DNA from: Kangiellaceae bacterium
GTDB taxonomy: Bacteria > Pseudomonadota > Gammaproteobacteria > Enterobacterales > Kangiellaceae
Assembly: GCA_030148365.1 (NCBI GenBank)
Contig: JASBTO010000239.1
Coordinates: 1 to 17,337 of the forward strand
Direction of reading: 5' to 3'
Length of the DNA: 17,337 nucleotides
Position 1 is the stretch's first letter; each line of letters opens with the position of its first letter. Shown here piece after piece: positions 8,106 through 14,505 of the stretch. Position numbers and translations under genes: made by a program. The notes below the pieces were generated by a model. It had not been told where the DNA came from. It was given only the letters and a program-made list of their open reading frames with translations, and searched no databases.

Positions 8106-8550
8106 GGGCTTCAATGTTTCTCATTTGCTCTTCCCAGCCGCCTTCGTTCATCCGGTAAGCTTCATCGCGGCGCTGTTTCGGCAAGGCATCGAATCCGGAT
8201 TCGGTGACTGTCAGCAGGGTGCCGGTGTCGGTGCTTTCCAGCCGGAATTCAACCAGGGTTCGGGGTTTGTCGGTCTCCGGGCGCGCCGGGTCAGGGGCAT
8301 AGGGTTCCCAGTAGTAGGAAAAATACCGCTCCGGCTCCAAATCCCGGACCTGCAGTTCCAGCATCAGGCCGGTGCATTCAGGGTGGGTGGTTCTACCCCG
8401 GGATATTTCTCCCGGCACAAAAGGCGAGTCCAGTTCCACCATGAACCATTGGCTGAACTCCCGGTGGTCAGTCAGGGCTTTCCAGACTCTGGCCACCGGC
8501 GCATTGATTTGCACCTGTTTTTCAATCCGATCAGTAGATTCCCGGTTCAT
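8086..8550 (-). CDS. SRPBCC / AHSA1-domain protein
   Basis: Protein of 154 residues with the START-like helix-grip fold of the AHSA1 group. Typical features are the first strand I-E-K-Q-V-Q-I-N-A-P and V-A-R-V-W-K-A-L-T-D-H at about 9-30, F-S-Q-W-F after it, a central run of strands ending F-S-Y-Y-W-E-P-Y, T-L-V-E-F-R-L-E, and the C-terminal helix W-E-E-Q-M-R-N-I-E-A-H-V. Such proteins bind hydrophobic ligands in a deep pocket; the actual ligand or activity cannot be told from sequence. The ATG at 8550 follows AAGGA with eight bases between. An upstream in-frame start at 8613 is rejected because it would translate through the operator and promoter. It is the first gene of a two-gene operon with the ArsR repressor. 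Confidence 0.9.
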   Translation of the reverse strand: MNRESTDRIEKQVQINAPVARVWKALTDHREFSQWFMVELDSPFVPGEISRGRTTHPECTGLMLELQVRDLEPERYFSYYWEPYAPDPARPETDKPRTLVEFRLESTDTGTLLTVTESGFDALPKQRRDEAYRMNEGGWEEQMRNIEAHVRKDS

Positions 8551-8559
8551 TGTCGTTTT

Positions 8560-8593
8560 CCTTAATATGCAACCATAGGGTTGCATATTAAGG
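8560..8593. promoter_or_regulatory. Perfect 15-bp inverted repeat, likely ArsR operator
   Basis: CCTTAATATGCAACC (8560-8574), spacer ATAG, and GGTTGCATATTAAGG (8579-8593) are exact reverse complements. The repeat covers the candidate -10 hexamer and reaches the Shine-Dalgarno sequence of the SRPBCC gene. The position and two-fold symmetry fit a dimeric winged-helix repressor such as the ArsR protein encoded in the same operon. Confidence 0.8.
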
Positions 8594-8613
8594 GTTTCTG
8601 CCAGTCCCGGCAA
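8585..8613 (-). promoter_or_regulatory. Candidate sigma70 promoter of the SRPBCC-arsR operon
   Basis: On the - strand TTGCCG (8608-8613) and TAATAT (8585-8590) are spaced by 17 bases, each four of six to consensus. The -10 lies within the right half of the inverted repeat, so binding there would occlude RNA polymerase. Transcription would begin near 8578, within the repeat, leaving about 28 bases before the ATG. Confidence 0.55.
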
Positions 8614-8646
8614 CCGCCGGTAGATCCGGAGCTTCTCCGGGGGCAG

Positions 8647-9765
8647 TCAGCGGGACGAAGCGGAGGCAGCCGGGTCGGGGGCTTTGCCGTAGTAACGGGC
8701 CAGCGCTTCTATGTCATCGTCGGACAGGTATTTGGCGGCGAGGGTCATCAGGGGCGCAAAGGCCGAGCCGCCCCGGTGACCGGCGCGGAACAGTTCGAGC
8801 TGTTGCCGGATATAAGCACGTGGCTGGCCCTCCAGATGCGGAAACCGGTCGCTTTGCGGATATCCGGCCGGGTGGTGGCAGGCAGAGCAGGCGGGGATCC
8901 GCTGCTTTGCATCGCCGGTTTCGACGAGTTGCCGCGCGCGGTGATATTCGTCATTGCCGGCGTCAGGAGGATCCCGGGTATCGGGAGTTGCAGTGGCTGC
9001 TAACGTATTGCCGAAGTGTTCGGCGAGCAGGCGCAGTTCCCGGTTGCCGAGATTGGCGACTTGCGGCGCCATGATACCGCTGGGTCGTGTCCCGTCGCGG
9101 TAGGCCAATAGCGAGGCCTCGAGATAATCCGGGTGCAACATGTTCAGCAACGGGAAGGCGCCCTGGCCGGTATCTTCGCCGTGATTGCCGTGGCAGGCGC
9201 TGCAGCGCACGAGGATATCGGAGCGGATGGCCGACAGCCCGGGCTCGTCGAGGACGCCACGGTTGATTTCCGGTCTGACCAGACGCTCGTAGTCACGGGT
9301 TTCCAGTTCCGGCACCGCGAGCAGAAATGCCACCACGGCCCAGACTTCATCGTCCCGCTCCGGCGCGGGCCAGGCCGGCATGCCGGTCATCTTGATCCCG
9401 TCCCGGACGAGCAGAAAGAGTTCCGACGCCGTCCAGTCCCGGATCGCGTCTTCAATCGGTGGCGGTGGCGGCACCATGGCCGCACTGATGGGATTAATAG
9501 CATGCCCGGGCATGGCATGACACAGTCGGCAGCCGTCTTCGAAGGCCCCGGCGCCGCGCCGGATCAATGCCGGATCGCCGAGGTTACCCGGGGGCTCTTC
9601 TGACGCCCGCCAGTGCACCGAGTTGCGCATGGTGAATTCGAGCACTTCGGGGACGCCATGGAAGTGACCCGAGGTAGCGGAGATGTTGTAACCCCCGACC
9701 AGCAGAAACAGGCCCCAGAGGCCGGCTACCAGTAGCAGGATCCAGCGCAGGCCCGGCCGCTTCAC
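8647..9765 (-). CDS. Membrane-anchored triheme cytochrome c of the oxidase operon
   Basis: Protein of 372 residues with an N-terminal hydrophobic segment (about 8-26) that would anchor it, with the rest periplasmic. Three heme c sites are seen: C-R-L-C-H at 79-83, C-S-A-C-H at 188-192 and C-S-A-C-H at 293-297. Likely distal Met ligands are Met126 or Met129, Met232 and Met340. Domains two and three resemble the c4/c553 class, with L-E-G-Q-P-R-A-Y-I-R-Q-Q-L and the L-S-D-D-D-I-E-A-L-A-R-Y-Y helix in domain three. It is the last gene of the operon, and its GTG start overlaps the ctaG stop (GTGA). It probably passes electrons to the caa3 oxidase encoded upstream; accepting them from a bc1-type complex or another donor is inference. 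It differs from short class I cytochromes in having three fused heme domains. Confidence 0.88.
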   Translation of the reverse strand: MKRPGLRWILLLVAGLWGLFLLVGGYNISATSGHFHGVPEVLEFTMRNSVHWRASEEPPGNLGDPALIRRGAGAFEDGCRLCHAMPGHAINPISAAMVPPPPPIEDAIRDWTASELFLLVRDGIKMTGMPAWPAPERDDEVWAVVAFLLAVPELETRDYERLVRPEINRGVLDEPGLSAIRSDILVRCSACHGNHGEDTGQGAFPLLNMLHPDYLEASLLAYRDGTRPSGIMAPQVANLGNRELRLLAEHFGNTLAATATPDTRDPPDAGNDEYHRARQLVETGDAKQRIPACSACHHPAGYPQSDRFPHLEGQPRAYIRQQLELFRAGHRGGSAFAPLMTLAAKYLSDDDIEALARYYGKAPDPAASASSR

Positions 9766-10400
9766 GACGGCCTCCGATCCGGGTCTGGCAAAGAAGGCGC
9801 TTGCAGGCTCCGGAACAGCAACACCAGGCTGCCGGCAAGATAACTGAGCCCGCCAATCACCAGCATCAGGATCCCGCCCAGTTGCTGATCAAAGAGCGCA
9901 TCGTCCGGCGGCGTGACTGCGTGCCGATACAGCACTCTCGGCGCCAGTGTCAGCAACGCGCCCAGCAGGGTCATGTGCATGCCGGTGAGAAACAGGGCCC
10001 CCAGTCCGGCCAGGTTCGCGGTCCCGGATCCCGGTCTGCCGCGCCGGCCGCCAAGCGCGGTCCCCCACAGAAGCAGTCCCGTGCCCAGAAAGCTGCCCTG
10101 CTCGGCAATAAACACCCAAAGATTTTGTCGGGCCGCATGATGAAGGGCCGGCAAATGCCAACCCCAGACAATGATAAATTCCAGCCCGCAGGCGACGACC
10201 GCGAGGCCGGCCGCCGGTTGCCAGTTGAGCTGATCGCGAAAGGCCAGAACCAGTGCGGGCGCCAGCAGGGCAACCAGAAACATGTGCAGCAGCATGTGGG
10301 TGCTGAAAGGGTACCGGTCGCTCCCGGGCAGGTTCACCATCAGTAGCAGGACCAACAGAGCCACACCAGCGATCGCCAAAGCCAGACGGACGGGCGTCAT
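9762..10400 (-). CDS. ctaG: Cytochrome c oxidase assembly factor, Caa3_CtaG type
   Basis: Integral membrane protein of 212 residues with about six helices. It matches the Caa3_CtaG family (PF09678 type) known from the Bacillus caa3 oxidase, not the unrelated Cox11 protein that shares the name CtaG. Conserved points are His35 and His39 (S-T-H-M-L-L-H-M), W-G-W-H-L-P-A with His82, His87/88, M-H-M-T-L-L-G-A-L with His142, A-P-R-V-L-Y and D-Q-Q-L-G-G-I. The family is needed for active caa3 oxidase and is suspected to help insert copper; the mechanism is not settled. ATG 10400 overlaps the preceding stop (ATGA) and is preferred to TTG 10406. Its stop overlaps the cytochrome gene start. The proline-rich polar tail after residue 197 is probably outside the membrane. 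Confidence 0.92.
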   Translation of the reverse strand: MTPVRLALAIAGVALLVLLLMVNLPGSDRYPFSTHMLLHMFLVALLAPALVLAFRDQLNWQPAAGLAVVACGLEFIIVWGWHLPALHHAARQNLWVFIAEQGSFLGTGLLLWGTALGGRRGRPGSGTANLAGLGALFLTGMHMTLLGALLTLAPRVLYRHAVTPPDDALFDQQLGGILMLVIGGLSYLAGSLVLLFRSLQAPSLPDPDRRPS

Positions 10401-10774
10401 GAGCAACTCCCGACCAGCAGGATCGGCAAGCTGATCATGGCGACGCCGACGAAGCTCAGGGCGCTGATCAGCACGGTAATATGAGCGAGGAAGGCGTGTC
10501 TGCCCTCAGCGCTGTCTTCTGTATGTCGATCTTGCGCTTTCTGCAGGAATCCGCCTTGCTGCCATGCCAGGAGCGTCACCAGGGCAATCAGCGCCAGGAT
10601 GACCAGGGTGAAGGCACCCAGTCCGTAGCGGAGGGTCAGCAGGGCGTCGGCATTGTCCGAGCGCTCACAGAAGATTCCGGTCGCGCCGTAGCTGACCACA
10701 AAGTGCAGGGCCGCGAGTGCCGGCCCCGCAAGGAGCCGCCAGAGTCCGTATTCCATCAGATTGACAGGCATCAT
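10397..10774 (-). CDS. Small membrane protein of unknown function in the caa3 operon
   Basis: I do not recognise a named family. The protein has 125 residues with three hydrophobic helices at about 12-34, 51-71 and 97-121 and a charged loop (about 73-95) between the second and third. The N-terminal part M-E-Y-G-L-W-R-L-L-A-G-P-A-L is followed by L-H-F-V-V-S-Y-G and a Cys at 36. Its start overlaps the subunit I-III stop (TGATG), and its stop overlaps ctaG. Lying between oxidase core and assembly factor, it may be an accessory subunit, a stand-in for the small subunit IV, or an assembly helper. That is inference from position only. It lacks any visible heme-binding CxxCH motif. A second ATG directly follows the first and could be the true start. 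Confidence 0.8.
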   Translation of the reverse strand: MMPVNLMEYGLWRLLAGPALAALHFVVSYGATGIFCERSDNADALLTLRYGLGAFTLVILALIALVTLLAWQQGGFLQKAQDRHTEDSAEGRHAFLAHITVLISALSFVGVAMISLPILLVGSCS

Positions 10775-13284
10775 CAGGCCAGCCGCGGAAAAACGACACA
10801 GGTCAGCAGCGTGACCAGCAGCGTGAAAAACAGGAAATGCCAGTAGAGGGTGACATTGTGCAGATCGGCAGTGAAGTGTTTTGACAGTCGACCGGAAAAC
10901 AATCCCGCGATACAGAAAAGCAGCATGATGACGCCGACCAGCGCGTGCAGGGCCGTCCAGCCCAGCAGCAACCAGGTGATGGCGGGAAAGACATGGGCGA
11001 CAGGATCAAACCCGGCCTTGGCGGGGCCCATAATCAATGCCCAGACCCCGAACAGCGCGAGACCCGCGGCGATTCCGATCTGCAATGCGGTGGCGGTTTC
11101 CTGACCGGCCGCCCGGGTTGTATCCAGGGCGTGGCGGGCATGCCAGGTCAATAGCCAGGCGCCGCCAATGCCGGCGAGGGCCAGTCCGGGCCAGATCAGG
11201 CCCAGGCTTGCCAGGTTGGCGAACGGGTAATCAGCATTCACCGTCCAGTAAAAGAAGAATCCGAAAATCAGGCTCAGAAAGGCGGTGATGTCGGCGAACA
11301 TGGTAATGAACATGGCCCACCAGCCACAGGAATGGTGGCCGCTCGCGTAGATCGGCAGGACCAGTCCCTTGCCGACGTCCTTGCGCTCTTTCTCCGGGAT
11401 CTGGCCCGTGCCCCGCCAGAGCCAGGTCAAAATGCTGGCGAGCGCCAGCAGGCCGCTGGCAAAAGCCGTCCAGTACCAGCTGAAGGTCGCGAAAATGAAA
11501 AAGCCGCCGGTGAATACCGCCGCCCACAGGCTGAGGAAACTCGGCCCGCCGACCCGCATGCACTGCACGGGTCTGGCGTCCAGCACTGTCGTGATCAGGG
11601 TTTCCCGTTTGCCTTCGCTCGCATCGGGCAGATACTCCTGGCCGCTGTCGACCCGTTCCATCAGATCCGGCTGGGACAGCAGCGGATAGCGGGTGGTGAC
11701 AGCCGGAATGGAGCGTACGCCCCAGGGTTTGCCCGGCATCTCCGTGAGCCACTCCAGGGTGCCGGCATTCCAGGGATTGCGGGGCGACCAGGGATGCCGG
11801 CTTTTGGGCCGGATCAGATCCAGGGTAAAGAGCGCCATGCCGGCGGCGATGACAAAGGCCCCCACGGTGCTGAGCATATTCAGCCAGTCCCAGCCGAGGC
11901 CCGGCAGGTAAGTGAATACCCGGCGGGGCATGCCCAGCAGTCCGGTCAGGTGCATCGGCAGGAAAGTGATATTGAAGCCGATAAAGATCAGCCAAAATAC
12001 CCACAGGCCCCAGCGCTCATTCAGGGCCCGGCCGGTGATGGCCGGATAGAAATAATAGATCCCCGCAATTACGGAAAAGCCCATGCCGCCGATGATCGTG
12101 TAGTGCAGGTGGGCGACGACAAAATAGGTATCGTGCACCTGCCAGTCAAAGGGCGCGACGGCGACCATGATGCCGGTCAGGCCGCCGAGTACGAAGATCG
12201 CCACGGAGCCGAACACGAACAACATGGGCAGGCGCAGGATTACCTTGCCGGCGAGCAGGGTCGCCAGAAACGCGAACAGTTGTATCCCGGTGGGAATGGC
12301 CACCGCCAGTGACGCGGCCGACGCGTAGCCCTGGGAGGCGGCCGGCAGGCCGACGGTGAACATGTGGTGTACCCAGAGTGCGAAGGACAGGAAGCCGGTC
12401 CCGATGGCCGACAGGACTATCCAGTTGTAGCCGAAAATTTCCCGCTGCGCGAAGGTCGGGATCACCATGGCCAGGATGGCGATGGTGGGCAGAAAAATGA
12501 TGTACACCTCGGGGTGGCCGAAGATCCAGAACAGGTGTTGCCAGAGCAAGGGATCGCCGCCGCGACTGACATCGAAAAACGGCCAGTCGAAGGCGCGCTC
12601 CATCTCGAACAGGAGATCGCCGGCGATCAGTGGCGGGAAGGCAAACAAAATCATGACGCCGACCACCAGCACATACCAGGCGTAGAGGGGGATCAGGTTG
12701 ATACGCATGCCCGGCGGGCGACACTTGAGCACGCCGATAATCAGCTCTACGGCTGCGGCAATGGAAGCGATTTCGATAAAACTCAATCCCAGCAGCCAGA
12801 TATCCGCGCCCAGGCCGGACTGCTGGGTGGTAAGCGGCGGATACATGAACCAGCCCGATCTCGGTGCCACGTCGAAGAATATGGACCCGGAGACAAACAC
12901 CCCGCCGATGACAAAACACCAGAAACCATAGGCGGACAGCCGCGGAAAGGGCAGGTCGCGGGCGCCCAGCATTTCCGGCAGCAGCATGATCGAGATGGCT
13001 TCGAACATGGGCACGGCAAACAGGAACATCATGATCGAGCCGTGCAGGGTGAACAGCTGGTTGTAGGTATCGGCGGATACAAAGTCGTTTTCCGGCACCG
13101 CCAGCTGAATGCGCATCAGCAAGGCCAGCACCCCGGCGAAGAGCAGAAATATAAATGCAGCGGCGGCATACCAGCGGCCAACCTCCGAATTGTTGACCGC
13201 GGAAATGGCGCGCCAGCCCTTCGGCCGCGACCAGACCTTCAGCAGCTGGCGGGCTTCGGGATCCAGGTTTGAAGCGTCGGTCAT
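10774..13284 (-). CDS. ctaD: Cytochrome c oxidase subunit I-III fusion (caa3 type)
   Basis: Protein of 836 residues joining heme-copper oxidase subunit I (about 1-500) to a subunit III-like part (about 580-836). Subunit I ligands are all present: His81 and His394 for heme a, His392 for heme a3, and His257, His306 and His307 for CuB, with Tyr261 in H-P-E-V-Y placed to form the His-Tyr cross-link. It should reduce O2 to water using electrons from subunit II. Glu259 (bovine E242) and Asp110 (D-channel entry, bovine D91) are kept. However the K-channel lysine position is Gln335, the bovine S255 position is Ala272, and the two D-channel asparagine positions are Ile99 and Ser117. In the subunit III part, Asp665 sits where a Glu is usual. 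It starts in an ATGA overlap with ctaC. The family call is secure. Confidence 0.96.
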   Translation of the reverse strand: MTDASNLDPEARQLLKVWSRPKGWRAISAVNNSEVGRWYAAAAFIFLLFAGVLALLMRIQLAVPENDFVSADTYNQLFTLHGSIMMFLFAVPMFEAISIMLLPEMLGARDLPFPRLSAYGFWCFVIGGVFVSGSIFFDVAPRSGWFMYPPLTTQQSGLGADIWLLGLSFIEIASIAAAVELIIGVLKCRPPGMRINLIPLYAWYVLVVGVMILFAFPPLIAGDLLFEMERAFDWPFFDVSRGGDPLLWQHLFWIFGHPEVYIIFLPTIAILAMVIPTFAQREIFGYNWIVLSAIGTGFLSFALWVHHMFTVGLPAASQGYASAASLAVAIPTGIQLFAFLATLLAGKVILRLPMLFVFGSVAIFVLGGLTGIMVAVAPFDWQVHDTYFVVAHLHYTIIGGMGFSVIAGIYYFYPAITGRALNERWGLWVFWLIFIGFNITFLPMHLTGLLGMPRRVFTYLPGLGWDWLNMLSTVGAFVIAAGMALFTLDLIRPKSRHPWSPRNPWNAGTLEWLTEMPGKPWGVRSIPAVTTRYPLLSQPDLMERVDSGQEYLPDASEGKRETLITTVLDARPVQCMRVGGPSFLSLWAAVFTGGFFIFATFSWYWTAFASGLLALASILTWLWRGTGQIPEKERKDVGKGLVLPIYASGHHSCGWWAMFITMFADITAFLSLIFGFFFYWTVNADYPFANLASLGLIWPGLALAGIGGAWLLTWHARHALDTTRAAGQETATALQIGIAAGLALFGVWALIMGPAKAGFDPVAHVFPAITWLLLGWTALHALVGVIMLLFCIAGLFSGRLSKHFTADLHNVTLYWHFLFFTLLVTLLTCVVFPRLA

Positions 13285-14294
13285 TGGAGATCGCCCAGGT
13301 AGGCGGCCAGTGCCGCCAGTTCCGTGTCGCTGAGCATGTCGAAGGTCGGCATTTGCACGCCGGGTTTGATCTGTCCGGTATGGGCGAGCCAGCGGCGGAT
13401 TTTGTCCTGATCATTGGCAAAAGTCGCTGCGGCGATCCGATCGCGACTGGCAAGATGGGTCAGGTCCGGGCCGAGACGGCCATTCGCCGGTGTCCCCCGC
13501 ACCGCATGGCAGGCGCCGCATCCGCTTTGCAGAAAAACCTGCTGTCCGCGCACGGACAGAGGCGTGGCGGGTGGCCTTGCGTCGTCGGCCTGGGCGCTCA
13601 GCCAGCGCTGAAAATCTTCACTGTTTTTGACCTTCGCCACCAACCCCATCAGGGCGTGGGAAGCGCCGCAAAACTCCGCGCACTGGCCCCGGTAACGTCC
13701 GGTACGGATCGGCTCCAACACCAACTCGTTGATCCGGCCGGGGATCATGTCGACCTTGCCGGCCAGCGCCGGTACCCAGAAAGAATGAATGACGTCGGCA
13801 GTTATCAGGTGCATGCGACTTGCTTCCGCCACCGGCAAGGCAAACTCATTGGCCGTCTCGGCGATGACCTTGCCCTCGTGGTCGAGATACTCGAATCGCC
13901 ACCAGTACTGCTCGCCCGTCACCCGGATGTCGCGCACCGCTTCCTGGCCGCGATGTTGGGTCATCAGAATTATTCCGACGATGGCGATCACCGTCAGCGC
14001 CAGGGTCGGGAGCACGATGCCGCCGACGATGACAAAGATACTGGCGCCTTTTTCGCTGTGGATTTTCGGGCGCACCCGGGTGGCATAGACAAAGATCCCG
14101 GCGAGCAGCAGCCAGACGACTATGACGCAGGCGAACAGCCAGTAATAGAGGGTGAGCGTGGAGGCGGCTTCGACGCCGGCGGCGGTGTAGGTCGATTGCT
14201 CGCCGGCGCAGCCGGACAGGAACAGCAACCAGAATGTTGCGGGCAGACAGCCTGGTAGCGGACATTCCCCTGGCTGCCAATCCTTTTCGGCCAC
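13281..14294 (-). CDS. ctaC: Cytochrome c oxidase subunit II fused to cytochrome c
   Basis: Protein of 337 residues, the electron entry subunit of a caa3-type oxidase. A lipobox L-S-G-C with Cys29 suggests a lipid-anchored N terminus, followed by two helices at about 50-70 and 86-111. The CuA domain has His170, Cys205, Glu207, Cys209, His213 and Met216, with the same spacing as bovine subunit II, and the aromatic stretch Y-W-W-R-F at 130-134 used in electron transfer. A C-terminal cytochrome c domain binds heme through C-G-A-C-H at 259-263 with Met315 as the likely sixth ligand. The GTG start at 14294 is supported by AAGGAG seven bases upstream. It is the first gene of the oxidase operon; no heme A synthase or Cox11-type gene is in the window. 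Confidence 0.96.
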   Translation of the reverse strand: MAEKDWQPGECPLPGCLPATFWLLFLSGCAGEQSTYTAAGVEAASTLTLYYWLFACVIVVWLLLAGIFVYATRVRPKIHSEKGASIFVIVGGIVLPTLALTVIAIVGIILMTQHRGQEAVRDIRVTGEQYWWRFEYLDHEGKVIAETANEFALPVAEASRMHLITADVIHSFWVPALAGKVDMIPGRINELVLEPIRTGRYRGQCAEFCGASHALMGLVAKVKNSEDFQRWLSAQADDARPPATPLSVRGQQVFLQSGCGACHAVRGTPANGRLGPDLTHLASRDRIAAATFANDQDKIRRWLAHTGQIKPGVQMPTFDMLSDTELAALAAYLGDLQ

Positions 14295-14301
14295 TCACTG
14301 A

Positions 14302-14307
14302 CTCCTT
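14302..14307 (-). promoter_or_regulatory. Strong ribosome binding site deciding the ctaC GTG start
   Basis: On the - strand AAGGAG lies seven bases before GTG 14294. This is the reason to accept a non-ATG start for the first gene of the oxidase operon. A 6-bp hairpin (GCCGGG 14315-14320 with CCCGGC 14324-14329) lies just upstream in the leader. Confidence 0.75.
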
Positions 14308-14447
14308 GTTGCGTGCCGGGGTGCCCGGCGCTCCTGCAGGCGATACCTGAGAGGAAATCTTGCCATAGAGTAAACCTGCACGCCAGGCGCGGACCCACGG
14401 GGTGGGACGGCACAGGGTCAAATTGCAGACGGCAGGGCCGGTCCGGT

Positions 14448-14476
14448 TTGCCAAAACCTCCGGGCCTTCCTATCAT
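14448..14476 (+). promoter_or_regulatory. Sigma70-type promoter of the S9 peptidase gene
   Basis: TTGCCA (14448-14453) and TATCAT (14471-14476) are spaced by exactly 17 bases, each five of six to consensus. Transcription would begin near 14483, after the in-frame ATG at 14479, so that codon could not serve as the start. This supports ATG 14506. Confidence 0.75.
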
Positions 14477-14505
14477 GAATGCTCTTTTTTGCAGGTGTAG
14501 TCACT

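Noticed and set aside
8551..8613. N-terminal extension of the SRPBCC protein from an upstream in-frame start
   Set aside because: It would translate through the operator and predicted promoter; the ATG at 8550 has a good ribosome site.
8607..8640. Two small hairpins (CCGGC/GCCGG and CCGGAG/CTCCGG) just past the triheme cytochrome stop
   Set aside because: They could mark the oxidase operon 3' end, but there is no T-run, and the first overlaps the predicted -35 of the SRPBCC operon; evidence too thin to call a terminator.
11332..12312. 326-residue open frame on the + strand, antisense to the oxidase gene
   Set aside because: GC-rich DNA leaves the antisense frame open; composition is Gln/Gly/Asp/Arg-rich without a recognisable fold or a good ribosome site.
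12364..13272. 302-residue open frame on the + strand, antisense to the oxidase gene
   Set aside because: Same explanation: complement of a membrane-protein gene, low-complexity polar composition.
12146..13453. 435-residue open frame on the - strand within the oxidase genes
   Set aside because: It lies in another frame of the subunit I-III gene, is rich in Arg, His, Pro and Ala, and has no domain pattern; the true frame has all oxidase ligands.
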